A model generated the notes under the pieces. It did not search any database, was not told the DNA's origin, and was given only the letters and a program-made list of their open reading frames with translations. This document shows, in pieces, positions 1 through 6,474 of a DNA stretch of 7,073 nt. Origin of the DNA: an uncultured Lachnospiraceae bacterium (GTDB lineage Bacteria; Bacillota; Clostridia; Lachnospirales; Lachnospiraceae). The translations under genes were made by a program, and so were the position numbers. The stretch is from the NCBI GenBank assembly GCA_905236545.1, contig CAJOQO010000098.1, positions 1 to 7,073 on the forward strand. Reading direction: 5' to 3'. The first letter of the stretch is position 1. Each line of letters opens with the position of its first letter.

Positions 1-148
1 ATCCGCAGGCCGGAGCAGCAGAATCAGCCGTCAATGGGGAAGCCATCCGCAGGCCGGAGCAGCAGAATCAGCCGTCAATGGGGAAGCCATCCGCAGGCCG
101 GGGCTGTAAAATCAGCCGTCAATGCAGAAGTCATCCGCAGGCCGGGGC
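1..148. repeat. 44-bp direct tandem repeat, about 3.4 copies, truncated by the left edge
   Basis: Copies lie at 1-44, 45-88 and 89-132, with a 16-base partial copy at 133-148. Copies 1 and 2 are identical. Copy 3 differs at seven positions (14, 17, 19, 21, 37, 38 and 43 of the unit), and the partial fourth copy shares copy 3's A-to-G change at unit position 14. Decay toward the BI-1 gene suggests that the left part expanded recently. The unit length is not a multiple of three, so each copy is read in a different frame. Forward frame 1 is open from the window edge to a TAG at 175-177, and frame 3 is open to 377, so the array could be the 3' end of an upstream gene or simply intergenic. No internal stem, CRISPR-like spacer or transposon end is visible. 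The array may be longer than seen here. Confidence 0.95.
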
Positions 149-186
149 ATACGTCGCAGGTCACCAGCCCAGTATAGCACTGTTAC

Positions 187-215
187 TTGCAGATTGTAAG
201 CGCCATGGGTATAAT
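187..215 (+). promoter_or_regulatory. Sigma-A type promoter for the BI-1 gene
   Basis: TTGCAG at 187-192 is followed after exactly 17 bases by a perfect TATAAT at 210-215. Transcription would start near 222, giving a leader of about 150 bases before the ATG at 374. The promoter begins ten bases after the TAG (175-177) that closes forward frame 1, which fits a promoter placed just behind an upstream gene. The leader contains a possible small hairpin (CCGCCCG at 261-267 against CGGGTGG at 280-286, one G-T pair) and the 9-bp purine repeat. Identification is by consensus match only. Confidence 0.7.
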
Positions 216-297
216 TGGGATCAAACCGTGAACAGTATCGACCTTTACAAAACGACGCCTCCGCCCGGATGCAATCATGCGGGTGGTGAGATTGACA

Positions 298-360
298 GGA
301 AGAATCAAAAGAATCAAAAGAAACTAAAGAATCAAAAGAAACAAAAGAATCGAAAGAAGG
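298..360 (+). repeat. 9-bp purine-rich tandem repeat leading into the ribosome binding site
   Basis: Seven consecutive 9-base units follow the pattern AAAAGAA(T/A)C. The first reads GGAAGAATC and the last reads GAAAGAAGG. Units 2-6 show only scattered single-base changes. The last unit plus the next AGG forms the Shine-Dalgarno sequence AAGGAGG at 357-363, nine bases before the BI-1 ATG, so repeat and ribosome binding site are continuous. Such a tract should be nearly unstructured and could act as a ribosome standby or loading region; that role is inferred. Read in the forward frame open to 377, the units give Lys-Asn-Gln-like triplets, but every difference between units changes an amino acid, so there is no sign of protein-level constraint. 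Confidence 0.85.
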
Positions 361-373
361 AGGAAAGCTCACA

Positions 374-1072
374 ATGAAAATGAATAGTCTGTCAGCTGAA
401 GCAAGAGCGAAACGCCTGAATGCGGTCGTGGATCCCGGAAGGATCATTTCGCTTCGTGCCTATAATCTGATACTGACCGCGGCGGTTCTGTATGGAGTGG
501 CGATCAACGCGATCCTGTGCAGGGAATCAATCGTACGGTTTGTGTTTGACCGGGTCAATCCGATCACCTTTTTCATCATATACTTCGTGATGGTGATCGC
601 GGGGGTGATCATCGCGCACAGATCCGAGAATCCTCTTGTCAGCTTCCTGGGATATAATATGATCGTCGTTCCGGTCGGGCTGGTTGTCGCGGAGGCGGTT
701 GTGCTGGGTGGCTACAGCCCTTCCGTTGTCTGGCACGCGTTTATCACGACAGCGGGGGTGACGGTAATCATGGTTGCGGCGGGAGCTCTGTTCCCGCAGT
801 TCTTTGAGAAGCTCGGATCGATTCTGTTCTTTGGCCTGATCGGAGTGCTGTTCGGGTTCCTGATCTCGATCTTTCTTCCCGGAGTGAACAGGGCGGTGAC
901 GATCCTTTGCGCAGGTCTGTTCTCCCTGTATATCGGATATGATGTGTACCGCTCCCAGCAGTTCCCGCATACGGTGGACAACGCCATTGACAGCGCGATC
1001 GATATCTATCTTGATGTGATCAACCTGTTCCTGAATCTGCTCCGGATCTTCGGGAACGCAAAGGATTCATAA
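374..1072 (+). CDS. Bax inhibitor-1 / YccA (TMBIM) family membrane protein
   Basis: This is a 232-residue integral membrane protein of the Bax inhibitor-1 family. Bacterial members such as Bacillus YetJ act as pH-dependent calcium leak channels; physiological roles are otherwise poorly defined. After a hydrophilic N-terminus there are about seven hydrophobic segments: roughly 30-48, 62-81, 88-112, 117-140, 146-168, 172-193 and 208-226. The C-terminal family signature is clear: GYDVYR around 188-193 and IYLDVINLFLNLLRI at 211-225. Asp190 and Asp214 are 24 residues apart, the same spacing as the pH-sensing pair Asp171/Asp195 of YetJ. Length is normal for the family. The ATG at 374 follows AAGGAGGA (357-364) at nine bases; a second in-frame ATG at 380 sits further from that site. 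The gene appears to be transcribed alone from the promoter at 187-215 and ends 26 bases before the convergent exporter operon. The family call is firm, the transported ion is inferred. Confidence 0.92.
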   Translation: MKMNSLSAEARAKRLNAVVDPGRIISLRAYNLILTAAVLYGVAINAILCRESIVRFVFDRVNPITFFIIYFVMVIAGVIIAHRSENPLVSFLGYNMIVVPVGLVVAEAVVLGGYSPSVVWHAFITTAGVTVIMVAAGALFPQFFEKLGSILFFGLIGVLFGFLISIFLPGVNRAVTILCAGLFSLYIGYDVYRSQQFPHTVDNAIDSAIDIYLDVINLFLNLLRIFGNAKDS

Positions 1073-1098
1073 ACCTGTCGTTGAGACGCTGCACTGGT

Positions 1099-2328
1099 TT
1101 ATTCAGCGATCTGCTTCGTCCTGTCCGCCAGGATCGAAACCGCGCCGGCAACGGCCGCATACACTGCCATGTACCACAAAGGAAGATTGCCGTGAATCGC
1201 TTTCAGATAGAGATAGGGCGGAAGCAGCATCTGGAGCGGCTCAAGGATCGTAAGGTCGACAAAAACCGGTGTCAGGAACAGGCAGGCGCAGATGACGATG
1301 GGAATCGAGGATGCCATGAAATCCTTCCTGCGGAGCAGAACACGAAGCAGATTGGAAAAGCCGCCAATCTGCAGGATCAGCAGGAGCAGGGCGGGAATCT
1401 CAACTGCAATATGGGTGAAGCTTCCCCCCAGAAACAGGGCTGCCAGAACCGCGGCTGCGACATCCACAAGCGGGATAAGCAGGTACAGATAATGGAAAAC
1501 CGGGTGCAGATGCGCCGGGATCCATACAAAACGGCCCCACTGGCAGTCCTGCGTCAGGTAAAGGATAGCGGCCAGCCCGGCCAGGGTGAGGAGGACAGCC
1601 AGCAGTCCCCGCATCGGAGACGCGATAAACCGGTCGATCTCATCATCGCGAACCGGGGAACCGTCCATATACTCCAGATCAAAGAAATCATAGTCTGTCT
1701 CGTAGGAGGCAAGGGTCTCGTCTACAAACTGTTCTCTCTGAGCGGCAGTCATGCTGCCGACTTCCGGATGAATCTTCAGCCAGGTCTTCAGAACCGCGGT
1801 CTCCAGGGAAGGATAGAGCTTACCGAACAGCTGCTCCCTCGTTATCTTGGAGATGACATCATTCGTCGCGGCAAATGACTGAATCGCGTTTGCCTTCATT
1901 TCCTCCGAGGCGGAGCTTTCCCCCAGCAATGAACCCAGCAGGGCAAGGGCGCCGGCGGAGAGATTTTTTGTTTTCTGAGATGCGTAGGCTTCAAACAGAG
2001 CGTCAAGATTCTCCGGAAGAAGGAATCCGATCCTCGCCTTGCCGGTGGTCAGCGCATGAAGCAGTTCCTCTTCGTCCCGGCAGGAAAGATACCGCACCGC
2101 AGAAGAACTGGAGTCCACCAGGGAACTGATCAGAAGGGCAGATGCCTCGTCCTCCCCGGAACCGGGAGCGATCGCGGCCGTCACCAGGCTTGAGGACTCC
2201 TGCGACAGATGCCCTACGCCGAAAACAAGAAGCGGCACCAGGGCAATCAGGATCAGAAACAGGGGCTGTTTCAGGATTCTTTTATTCAGTAAAACCATCC
2301 AAAGGAAAAACTGCCTGCACTTTTTCAT
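1099..2328 (-). CDS. ABC-2 type exporter permease, second subunit
   Basis: This 409-residue permease is the last gene of the exporter operon. Its layout matches the ABC2_membrane_3 group: one N-terminal membrane helix (about 22-40), a large extracytoplasmic domain (about 41-237), then a block of five hydrophobic segments (about 238-259, 278-301, 306-328, 341-360 and 383-401). The region FLTPVFVDLTILEPL near 351-365 resembles the conserved core of ABC-2 permeases. I chose the ATG at 2328 because it overlaps the upstream permease's TGA as ATGA (2328-2325) and has AGAGG about six bases upstream. An in-frame ATG ten codons earlier (2358) has no ribosome binding site and would need a longer overlap. 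The overlap implies translational coupling and near-equal production of the two permeases. The subunit should pair with the other permease and the ATPase. The substrate cannot be told from sequence. Confidence 0.88.
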   Translation of the reverse strand: MKKCRQFFLWMVLLNKRILKQPLFLILIALVPLLVFGVGHLSQESSSLVTAAIAPGSGEDEASALLISSLVDSSSSAVRYLSCRDEEELLHALTTGKARIGFLLPENLDALFEAYASQKTKNLSAGALALLGSLLGESSASEEMKANAIQSFAATNDVISKITREQLFGKLYPSLETAVLKTWLKIHPEVGSMTAAQREQFVDETLASYETDYDFFDLEYMDGSPVRDDEIDRFIASPMRGLLAVLLTLAGLAAILYLTQDCQWGRFVWIPAHLHPVFHYLYLLIPLVDVAAAVLAALFLGGSFTHIAVEIPALLLLILQIGGFSNLLRVLLRRKDFMASSIPIVICACLFLTPVFVDLTILEPLQMLLPPYLYLKAIHGNLPLWYMAVYAAVAGAVSILADRTKQIAE

Positions 2329-3605
2329 CTGGCGCCTCTCTTTCCGGCAACATTCCATTTTCTGAGCAGATAGGAGCCAAATAAAAACAGGATCGTCCAG
2401 AGTATCACGAAGAGCAGACTCTTTCCGACGGCACTTCCTTTCTTGGCGGTATACTGCATATACAAAAGCGCCTGCCCGGTCGGCAGATATGGCTGCAGAG
2501 CCTGCAGCGACTTGGGCATCGTCTGAACGGTGTAGAAGACACCGGACAGATAGCTGAGGGAGATCATCACCAGGAACTGAAGAAGCACGCCTGCAATGAG
2601 GGTCTCAGACAGCTCATAGAGGAACAGATCTATGGCACAGGCGAGAAGCAGTACCGGGACAGATCTGAGGCAGAAGAGCATAAACCCCTTCAGAAAGGTT
2701 TCCGGTGTCAGGCCGAAAGCGGAAAAGGTGATAGGCATATGGCTGAGCGCAAGACCGATCAGCGGAAGAAAGAGCGCGCTGAGGCAGGCAAGCAGAGCAG
2801 CCAGGCTGATGTATTCCGCGAGAACCTGTCTGGAGGAGCCGAGCCTTCGAAGATTGAGAAGCTTCGGAAGGGCATAGTCCGATCTGATGAAGGAACCTGC
2901 GCACATCACTCCGGTCAGCAGAAACAGAAGAAGTACCATTGAGACCAGGTAGAAGCTCTCGATGGAGAGCTGCTGTTCGGATCTGACATATCGTATCTTG
3001 AACATATGATTGCGGTGGATCATATCCTGCATGGAGGTCAGGAGCAGATCGGTCTGCGCGTTGCTGATGATCTCCGGATCCGTGGTTCCTGAAGCGACAT
3101 AATAATCGGAAAGCACGTTGCTCGCGCTGTTCATGGCTCCCAGAATCGTGGAAACGGACTTTGACAGCTCCCGCATGATGAGTGCTTCAAGACCGGCGGA
3201 GGATGCCGGTACGATCAGGGTCATCCGGTCGAGGCCGCCGGCAAGAAGCGTGCTGACCACACCGTCCGGGATCACGATCGCAGAGAGAATCTCATGCTTC
3301 CGGATGGCATCCACTGCTTCTTTCTTTGTGTCATACAGGATGAAGTTGACCTCCGACTTGGAGGGATCCATCTTAAGGAGAACGGGAAACGCGGCGCCGA
3401 AAGCGCCGGAATCATCCACGCCCGCTATGCCGATCGAGACCCTGGCATCTTCGTCTCCCTCGGAGAAGGTCAGAGATGTGGCTGACTGCATATAGAGCAT
3501 ACCGCCCAGAGACAGACAAAGAAGAAGAGTCATGATGCACATGGACGGAAATATCTTCATCACTGCTTTCAGACGCAGCTTTGTATAAATCAGGAAACGC
3601 TTCAT
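2325..3605 (-). CDS. ABC-2 type exporter permease, first subunit
   Basis: This 426-residue membrane protein is encoded by the middle gene of the operon. One N-terminal helix (about 18-39) is followed by a long extracytoplasmic domain (about 40-215) and five hydrophobic segments (about 217-239, 265-289, 308-330, 335-357 and 395-414). The stretch from about 350, SYLSGVFYTVQTMPKSLQAL, followed by YLPTGQAL, is a typical ABC-2 motif (small-residue Ser-Gly turn, then MP, then LPTGQ). The start at 3605 is supported by GGAAGGA five bases upstream. It lies 80 bases after the ATPase stop, the largest gap in the operon, and its own stop overlaps the next start by four bases. The two permeases are similar in plan but clearly different in sequence, which suggests a heterodimeric transmembrane domain. 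An ATPase plus two such permeases is also the layout of the LnrLMN (linearmycin resistance) exporter of Bacillus; that is a comparison of architecture only, not an assignment. Confidence 0.9.
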   Translation of the reverse strand: MKRFLIYTKLRLKAVMKIFPSMCIMTLLLCLSLGGMLYMQSATSLTFSEGDEDARVSIGIAGVDDSGAFGAAFPVLLKMDPSKSEVNFILYDTKKEAVDAIRKHEILSAIVIPDGVVSTLLAGGLDRMTLIVPASSAGLEALIMRELSKSVSTILGAMNSASNVLSDYYVASGTTDPEIISNAQTDLLLTSMQDMIHRNHMFKIRYVRSEQQLSIESFYLVSMVLLLFLLTGVMCAGSFIRSDYALPKLLNLRRLGSSRQVLAEYISLAALLACLSALFLPLIGLALSHMPITFSAFGLTPETFLKGFMLFCLRSVPVLLLACAIDLFLYELSETLIAGVLLQFLVMISLSYLSGVFYTVQTMPKSLQALQPYLPTGQALLYMQYTAKKGSAVGKSLLFVILWTILFLFGSYLLRKWNVAGKRGAR

Positions 3606-3685
3606 TGAGATCCTTCCGGTTTTCAGGTCTGTTCATGAATAACGGATACAAGGTGCGCAGGCTGCCGCGGAACACTTCTTAACTG

Positions 3686-4381
3686 TCACAGGAGCGCAGC
3701 AAGATGAACCCCTCCGACTTTGTGATCCAAAGGTTCGGCACACCCGTCTTTCAGCACATAGGCTCTGCTGCAGTTCTCGATTTCCCCCAGCTCATGGGAA
3801 GCCAGAAGCACGATTCCTCCCTGTGTACAGAACTTTTTCAGCCAGGTGACAATCTGATCCTTCGCGATCAGATCCAGCGCCGCGCCCGGCTCATCCAGAA
3901 GAAGGATCCTGGGATGGTGGGCAAGCGCGCACCCGATCGACAGACGTTTCTTCATACCGCCGGACAGCGTACGGACATTTTTATGCAGAAAACTGTCAAT
4001 GTCAAGATCTTTCAGAACCCCGGATTCCAGTTCCTGCCGGAGCACGCTTTTCCCGCCCGTATACCACAGACGCAGATTGTCCAGGGCTGTCAGCTCTTCC
4101 AGAAGAGGCGTGGACTGAGGGACATATCCGATCAGGCGGGACGCGTCCATCCGGCGCCGGAACAGGTCAATGTCCGGCGAATCCCCCTGCCGGAACAGGA
4201 AGGAACCGGAATCCGCGCGTACGATACCGGCCAGAATCGACAGCAGTGTCGACTTTCCGCACCCGTTTTTTCCAAGGATACAGGTCATGGAGCCTTCCTC
4301 AGCCTCCATGCTCACTCCATTCAGAATCTGAGAGGAGTGGTAACTCTTGCGGATATTCTGAATCGTGATCTTCATCGGCAT
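3686..4381 (-). CDS. ABC transporter ATP-binding protein
   Basis: This 231-residue cytoplasmic ATPase powers the exporter and is the first gene of the operon. All functional motifs are intact: an aromatic A-loop Tyr14, Walker A GKNGCGKST at 37-45, Q-loop Gln89 in VPQSTPL, signature LSGGM at 139-143, Walker B ILLLDEP at 159-165 with catalytic Glu164, a D-loop ending ALD at 168-170, and the switch His196 in SHE. It is a single nucleotide-binding domain near the minimum length, without the C-terminal extension of many drug-exporter ATPases (LnrL-type proteins run to about 300 residues). It should therefore work as a homodimer under the two permeases. The ATG at 4381 follows GGAAAGGA at about ten bases. 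A second ATG two codons on is a less well placed alternative. No two-component system or repressor gene sits beside it in this window. Confidence 0.95.
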   Translation of the reverse strand: MPMKITIQNIRKSYHSSQILNGVSMEAEEGSMTCILGKNGCGKSTLLSILAGIVRADSGSFLFRQGDSPDIDLFRRRMDASRLIGYVPQSTPLLEELTALDNLRLWYTGGKSVLRQELESGVLKDLDIDSFLHKNVRTLSGGMKKRLSIGCALAHHPRILLLDEPGAALDLIAKDQIVTWLKKFCTQGGIVLLASHELGEIENCSRAYVLKDGCAEPLDHKVGGVHLAALL

Positions 4382-4527
4382 ATCACTAAGGTTCCTTTCC
4401 CTGTAATCGTATCATTGTTTCCAGAACACTTTATCACATTCTCGGATTGCGTGAAAGAGATGTTTTTGTTATAGTAACTTAACCAAAAGACACGGCAGTG
4501 GTCTGCCGGACAGGAGGAAATGACAGG
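4382..4527. promoter_or_regulatory. Divergent control region between the exporter operon and the secreted protein gene
   Basis: These 146 bases must carry promoters for both directions. The forward promoter is described separately. For the reverse direction the best candidate is an extended -10, TGATACGAT on the minus strand (plus-strand 4406-4414), which would start the exporter mRNA close to its ribosome binding site; no good -35 goes with it. The forward -10 lies inside a small inverted repeat, GTTA-TAG-TAAC (4468-4478), a possible but weak operator. The minus-strand assignment is uncertain. Confidence 0.4.
4447..4475 (+). promoter_or_regulatory. Extended -10 promoter for the secreted protein gene
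   Basis: TTGCGT at 4447-4452 is followed after 17 bases by TATAGT at 4470-4475. The -10 is preceded by TG one base upstream (4467-4468), which makes an extended -10 element. Transcription would start near 4482 and leave a leader of about 46 bases before the ATG at 4528. Identification is by consensus match only. Confidence 0.6.
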
Positions 4528-6123
4528 ATGAAGACAAAGCCTGCTTTGTGTACTGTGTCTGCGCTGGTTCTTTCCGCATCATTGGTGTCGGGGACTGTTT
4601 TCGGATTCCCGGCTCAGACCGACAGCCAGAATATCGATCCGGGAAAGATTCTGAAGGAAATAAAAGAACAGGCCGGTGAGAAGGCGGAATCGATCAGGAT
4701 TCCGGATTTTGAAGGAACAATCTGTGTCGCCGCGTCCGACGGAATGCGTGACGCTATCGCGGATCACTATCGTTCCGAGGATGATATGTCGTGGATCGAC
4801 AGTGCGGAGCTTTCCCTGAGGGGCACCTCCAATGAAACAGGCGGAGCTGATCTTGAGGCAGCGTTTCTCTTTAATGACACGGAGCTGTATCATCTGCAGG
4901 CTTCCTATGACCGCGGCAGCAATGATCTCTATCTGGTATGCCCGGAGCTGAAGGAGGAAGTGCTCGTTTTTCCCATCGGGGATTTCAGGGCGGATGCGCA
5001 GACGATCACCGGCAGGAAGATTACGCCGGAGATGATAGCCGACTACACATCGGCGCTGAAGGAGCTGAACGATCTTGTGCGTTCCATTTCGCTGGAAAGC
5101 CTGAAGAGGGAAGCGGACAAGTATGTGTCAGTGCTCTCAAACTACCTCACTGTGGAAAACGGAGTCACGAAGATCACGTCCGGCAGCCTCTCCGAGGAGG
5201 CCAATACGATCACATGGACGCTTACCAGAGACGCGGCCCGGGAGATGGTACCGGAGGTGCTGAAGCTTCTGTCCGGGGATGCATTTGTACAGCGGATCCT
5301 GGAAAGCCCGTTTGCGGAGCATGTGTTCAGGCTGTTTGTCAAAAACAAGGCGCTGAAGTATCTTCCCCATGGAGCATTGTGGACGCTGGCGAAACAGGCC
5401 CTGGTGAACGCTTCCGAAAAAGAATATAAGATGAAAGGGGATGTATCCGTTACGATCGCGCTGAACCGGAACCAGATCCCGGTTCATCTGTCCGCTTCCA
5501 TGGAGCAGGGCGGGATCACTGCCCAGCTGTTCCAGATCAACGCAATCATAGACGGCGCCGATCATGCATTTGAAGTGAAGGTGGGACCCGCCCTCGCAAA
5601 AGAGGCGGGATTCAGGACAAGGATGTCCAGCGGCCTTCTGCTTCAGGGAAGCCTGAAGGATGACATATTGAGAGAAACACTCAGCGCCAGCATCGATGGG
5701 GATGCATTCCCGGTTCTCCGGGTTCAGGGACTTGATCTGCTTGAGCTGGAAAATATGTGGCTGAAGGGAAACGCTGCGCTGGCTGTGAACGGTACCGAGT
5801 ACAGCTGTGATTTCTATACGGACGGGGATGGGATACGTTCGATGGCGTTCGCAGTGAACGGGCAGGAGTGGTTTGTCCTGACGGCGGATCTGCATGAAGT
5901 GGAGAAGGCGGAAGTGGATCTGCCGGATCTTGCCGACGCGTTCGTTGTGGATTCACGGAAGGCCTTTTTCCGGTATATGAGGGATGCTTCCGCGCTCAGG
6001 ATGTTTGAGAAGCTTTCCTCAGCCGGCGTACCGAAGGAGTATGTGGAGATGCTGACCGACGGTGAGGCTGCTACGGAATCATCCAGAGAGAATACGGAAG
6101 AACTCGGAGAGGAAGAAGGGTAA
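4528..6123 (+). CDS. Secreted protein of unknown function
   Basis: This 531-residue exported protein matches no family I recognise. Residues 1 to about 26 form a signal peptide: MKTK, then a hydrophobic core, then SGTVFG. There is no lipobox cysteine after the core, so it is probably cleaved and secreted or wall-associated rather than a lipoprotein. No later membrane helix or sortase motif is visible. The mature part alternates strand-like stretches (about 92-150, 215-235, 302-350 and 365-460) with helical ones (165-205, 236-300 and 473-510). The last 20 residues are strongly acidic (EELGEEEG end). I chose the ATG at 4528 because AGGAGGA (4512-4518) lies nine bases upstream and the protein then begins exactly with the signal peptide. 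A GTG at 4498 would put the ribosome binding site inside the gene. It is divergent from the exporter operon and convergent with DUF4250. A role with the exporter is possible but unproven. Confidence 0.85.
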   Translation: MKTKPALCTVSALVLSASLVSGTVFGFPAQTDSQNIDPGKILKEIKEQAGEKAESIRIPDFEGTICVAASDGMRDAIADHYRSEDDMSWIDSAELSLRGTSNETGGADLEAAFLFNDTELYHLQASYDRGSNDLYLVCPELKEEVLVFPIGDFRADAQTITGRKITPEMIADYTSALKELNDLVRSISLESLKREADKYVSVLSNYLTVENGVTKITSGSLSEEANTITWTLTRDAAREMVPEVLKLLSGDAFVQRILESPFAEHVFRLFVKNKALKYLPHGALWTLAKQALVNASEKEYKMKGDVSVTIALNRNQIPVHLSASMEQGGITAQLFQINAIIDGADHAFEVKVGPALAKEAGFRTRMSSGLLLQGSLKDDILRETLSASIDGDAFPVLRVQGLDLLELENMWLKGNAALAVNGTEYSCDFYTDGDGIRSMAFAVNGQEWFVLTADLHEVEKAEVDLPDLADAFVVDSRKAFFRYMRDASALRMFEKLSSAGVPKEYVEMLTDGEAATESSRENTEELGEEEG

Positions 6124-6128
6124 TTATC

Positions 6129-6311
6129 CTATACAAACCGGTTCAGCTCAGGGTCATAGGAATAGTCGATGGCGGCAAGCTTTTCCTCCAGATCGGAGCG
6201 GTCCTGCTGAAAAAAGGCGCACAGCTCGTCCAGACTGGTGAATTCGTCTCTGAGCTGTGTATTGACTACACTGAGCAGCATCATCGGGTTGTTGGGCAGA
6301 AGGCTTGCCAT
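6129..6311 (-). CDS. DUF4250 domain-containing small protein
   Basis: This 60-residue soluble protein belongs to DUF4250, a small conserved family of unknown function found mainly in Clostridia. The family pattern is easy to see: LPNNPMMLLSVVNTQLRD at 5-22, then SLDELC at 26-31, a short variable helix, and the ending AAIDYSYDPELNRFV (46-60). It looks like an all-helical, single-domain protein spanning the full gene. I placed the start at 6311 because AAGGAG lies six bases upstream on the minus strand and the motif then starts at residue 5, as in the family. An upstream in-frame ATG at 6347 has no ribosome binding site and would add 12 residues the family lacks. It reads from the strong promoter at 6456-6485 through a leader of about 138 bases. 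Its stop lies only six bases from the stop of the secreted protein gene. Confidence 0.85.
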   Translation of the reverse strand: MASLLPNNPMMLLSVVNTQLRDEFTSLDELCAFFQQDRSDLEEKLAAIDYSYDPELNRFV

Positions 6312-6410
6312 TTGTATCTCCTTGTTACTCTCATCAAAAAAACGCATGTTTTCTGCGGAATCTATCTGACCATATGGATTGCCCGGATACGGGCTTCAGG
6401 AAAGGAACTG

Positions 6411-6425
6411 TGAATCAGGGATTCA
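6411..6425. promoter_or_regulatory. Perfect inverted repeat, operator-like
   Basis: TGAATC (6411-6416) and GATTCA (6420-6425) are perfect inverted copies separated by AGG. The element lies in the DUF4250 leader, downstream of that gene's promoter and upstream of the last gene. A six-base arm with a three-base centre suits a small dimeric repressor, but no regulator gene is nearby and the site could be chance. Confidence 0.3.
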
Positions 6426-6437
6426 TAACAGATCCCT

Positions 6438-6474
6438 TGCCGGATAATCTGAGTGATTATAGACATGCCCGGCA
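6438..6474. promoter_or_regulatory. Nested inverted repeats over the DUF4250 promoter -10, candidate operator
   Basis: The inner dyad is ATAATC (6444-6449), TGAGT, GATTAT (6455-6460), a perfect match of six-base arms. Directly outside it, TGCCGG (6438-6443) and CCGGCA (6469-6474) form a second perfect pair, with eight extra bases on the right side. The inner right arm overlaps the minus-strand -10 (6456-6461), so a bound protein would block that promoter and might also affect the gene starting at 6509. The regulatory role is inferred from position only. Confidence 0.45.

Noticed and set aside
1..148. CRISPR array
   Set aside because: The copies are directly adjacent with no unique spacers, and the unit has no palindromic ends.
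292..297. Perfect TTGACA on the plus strand before BI-1
   Set aside because: No -10-like sequence follows at 15-19 bases; the purine repeat occupies that space.
78..377. Forward 99-codon frame starting at ATG 78 as a stand-alone gene
   Set aside because: Its ATG lies inside the 44-bp repeat without a good ribosome binding site, a strong promoter sits inside it, and its lysine-rich end is only the translation of the 9-bp repeat. It is kept as a finding, not as a gene.
112..447. Reverse 111-codon frame with FDS-type repeats
   Set aside because: The repeats are the reverse reading of the 9-bp purine tract, and the frame overlaps the start of the well-supported BI-1 gene.
1081..1878. Forward 265-codon frame antisense to the second permease
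   Set aside because: It is a shadow of the permease gene: charged, low in hydrophobic residues and without domain features, while the opposite strand gives a clear ABC-2 permease.
3704..4474. Forward 256-codon frame antisense to the ATPase
   Set aside because: The minus strand carries every ABC ATPase motif, so this frame is a by-product.
4520..4531. Three-codon ORF (ATG ACA GGA TGA) overlapping the secreted protein start
   Set aside because: It is too close to the ribosome binding site to be well translated and is most likely chance.
5137..5895. Reverse 252-codon frame inside the secreted protein gene
   Set aside because: No plausible start context or domain is visible; it mirrors the plus-strand gene, which has a promoter, a ribosome binding site and a signal peptide.
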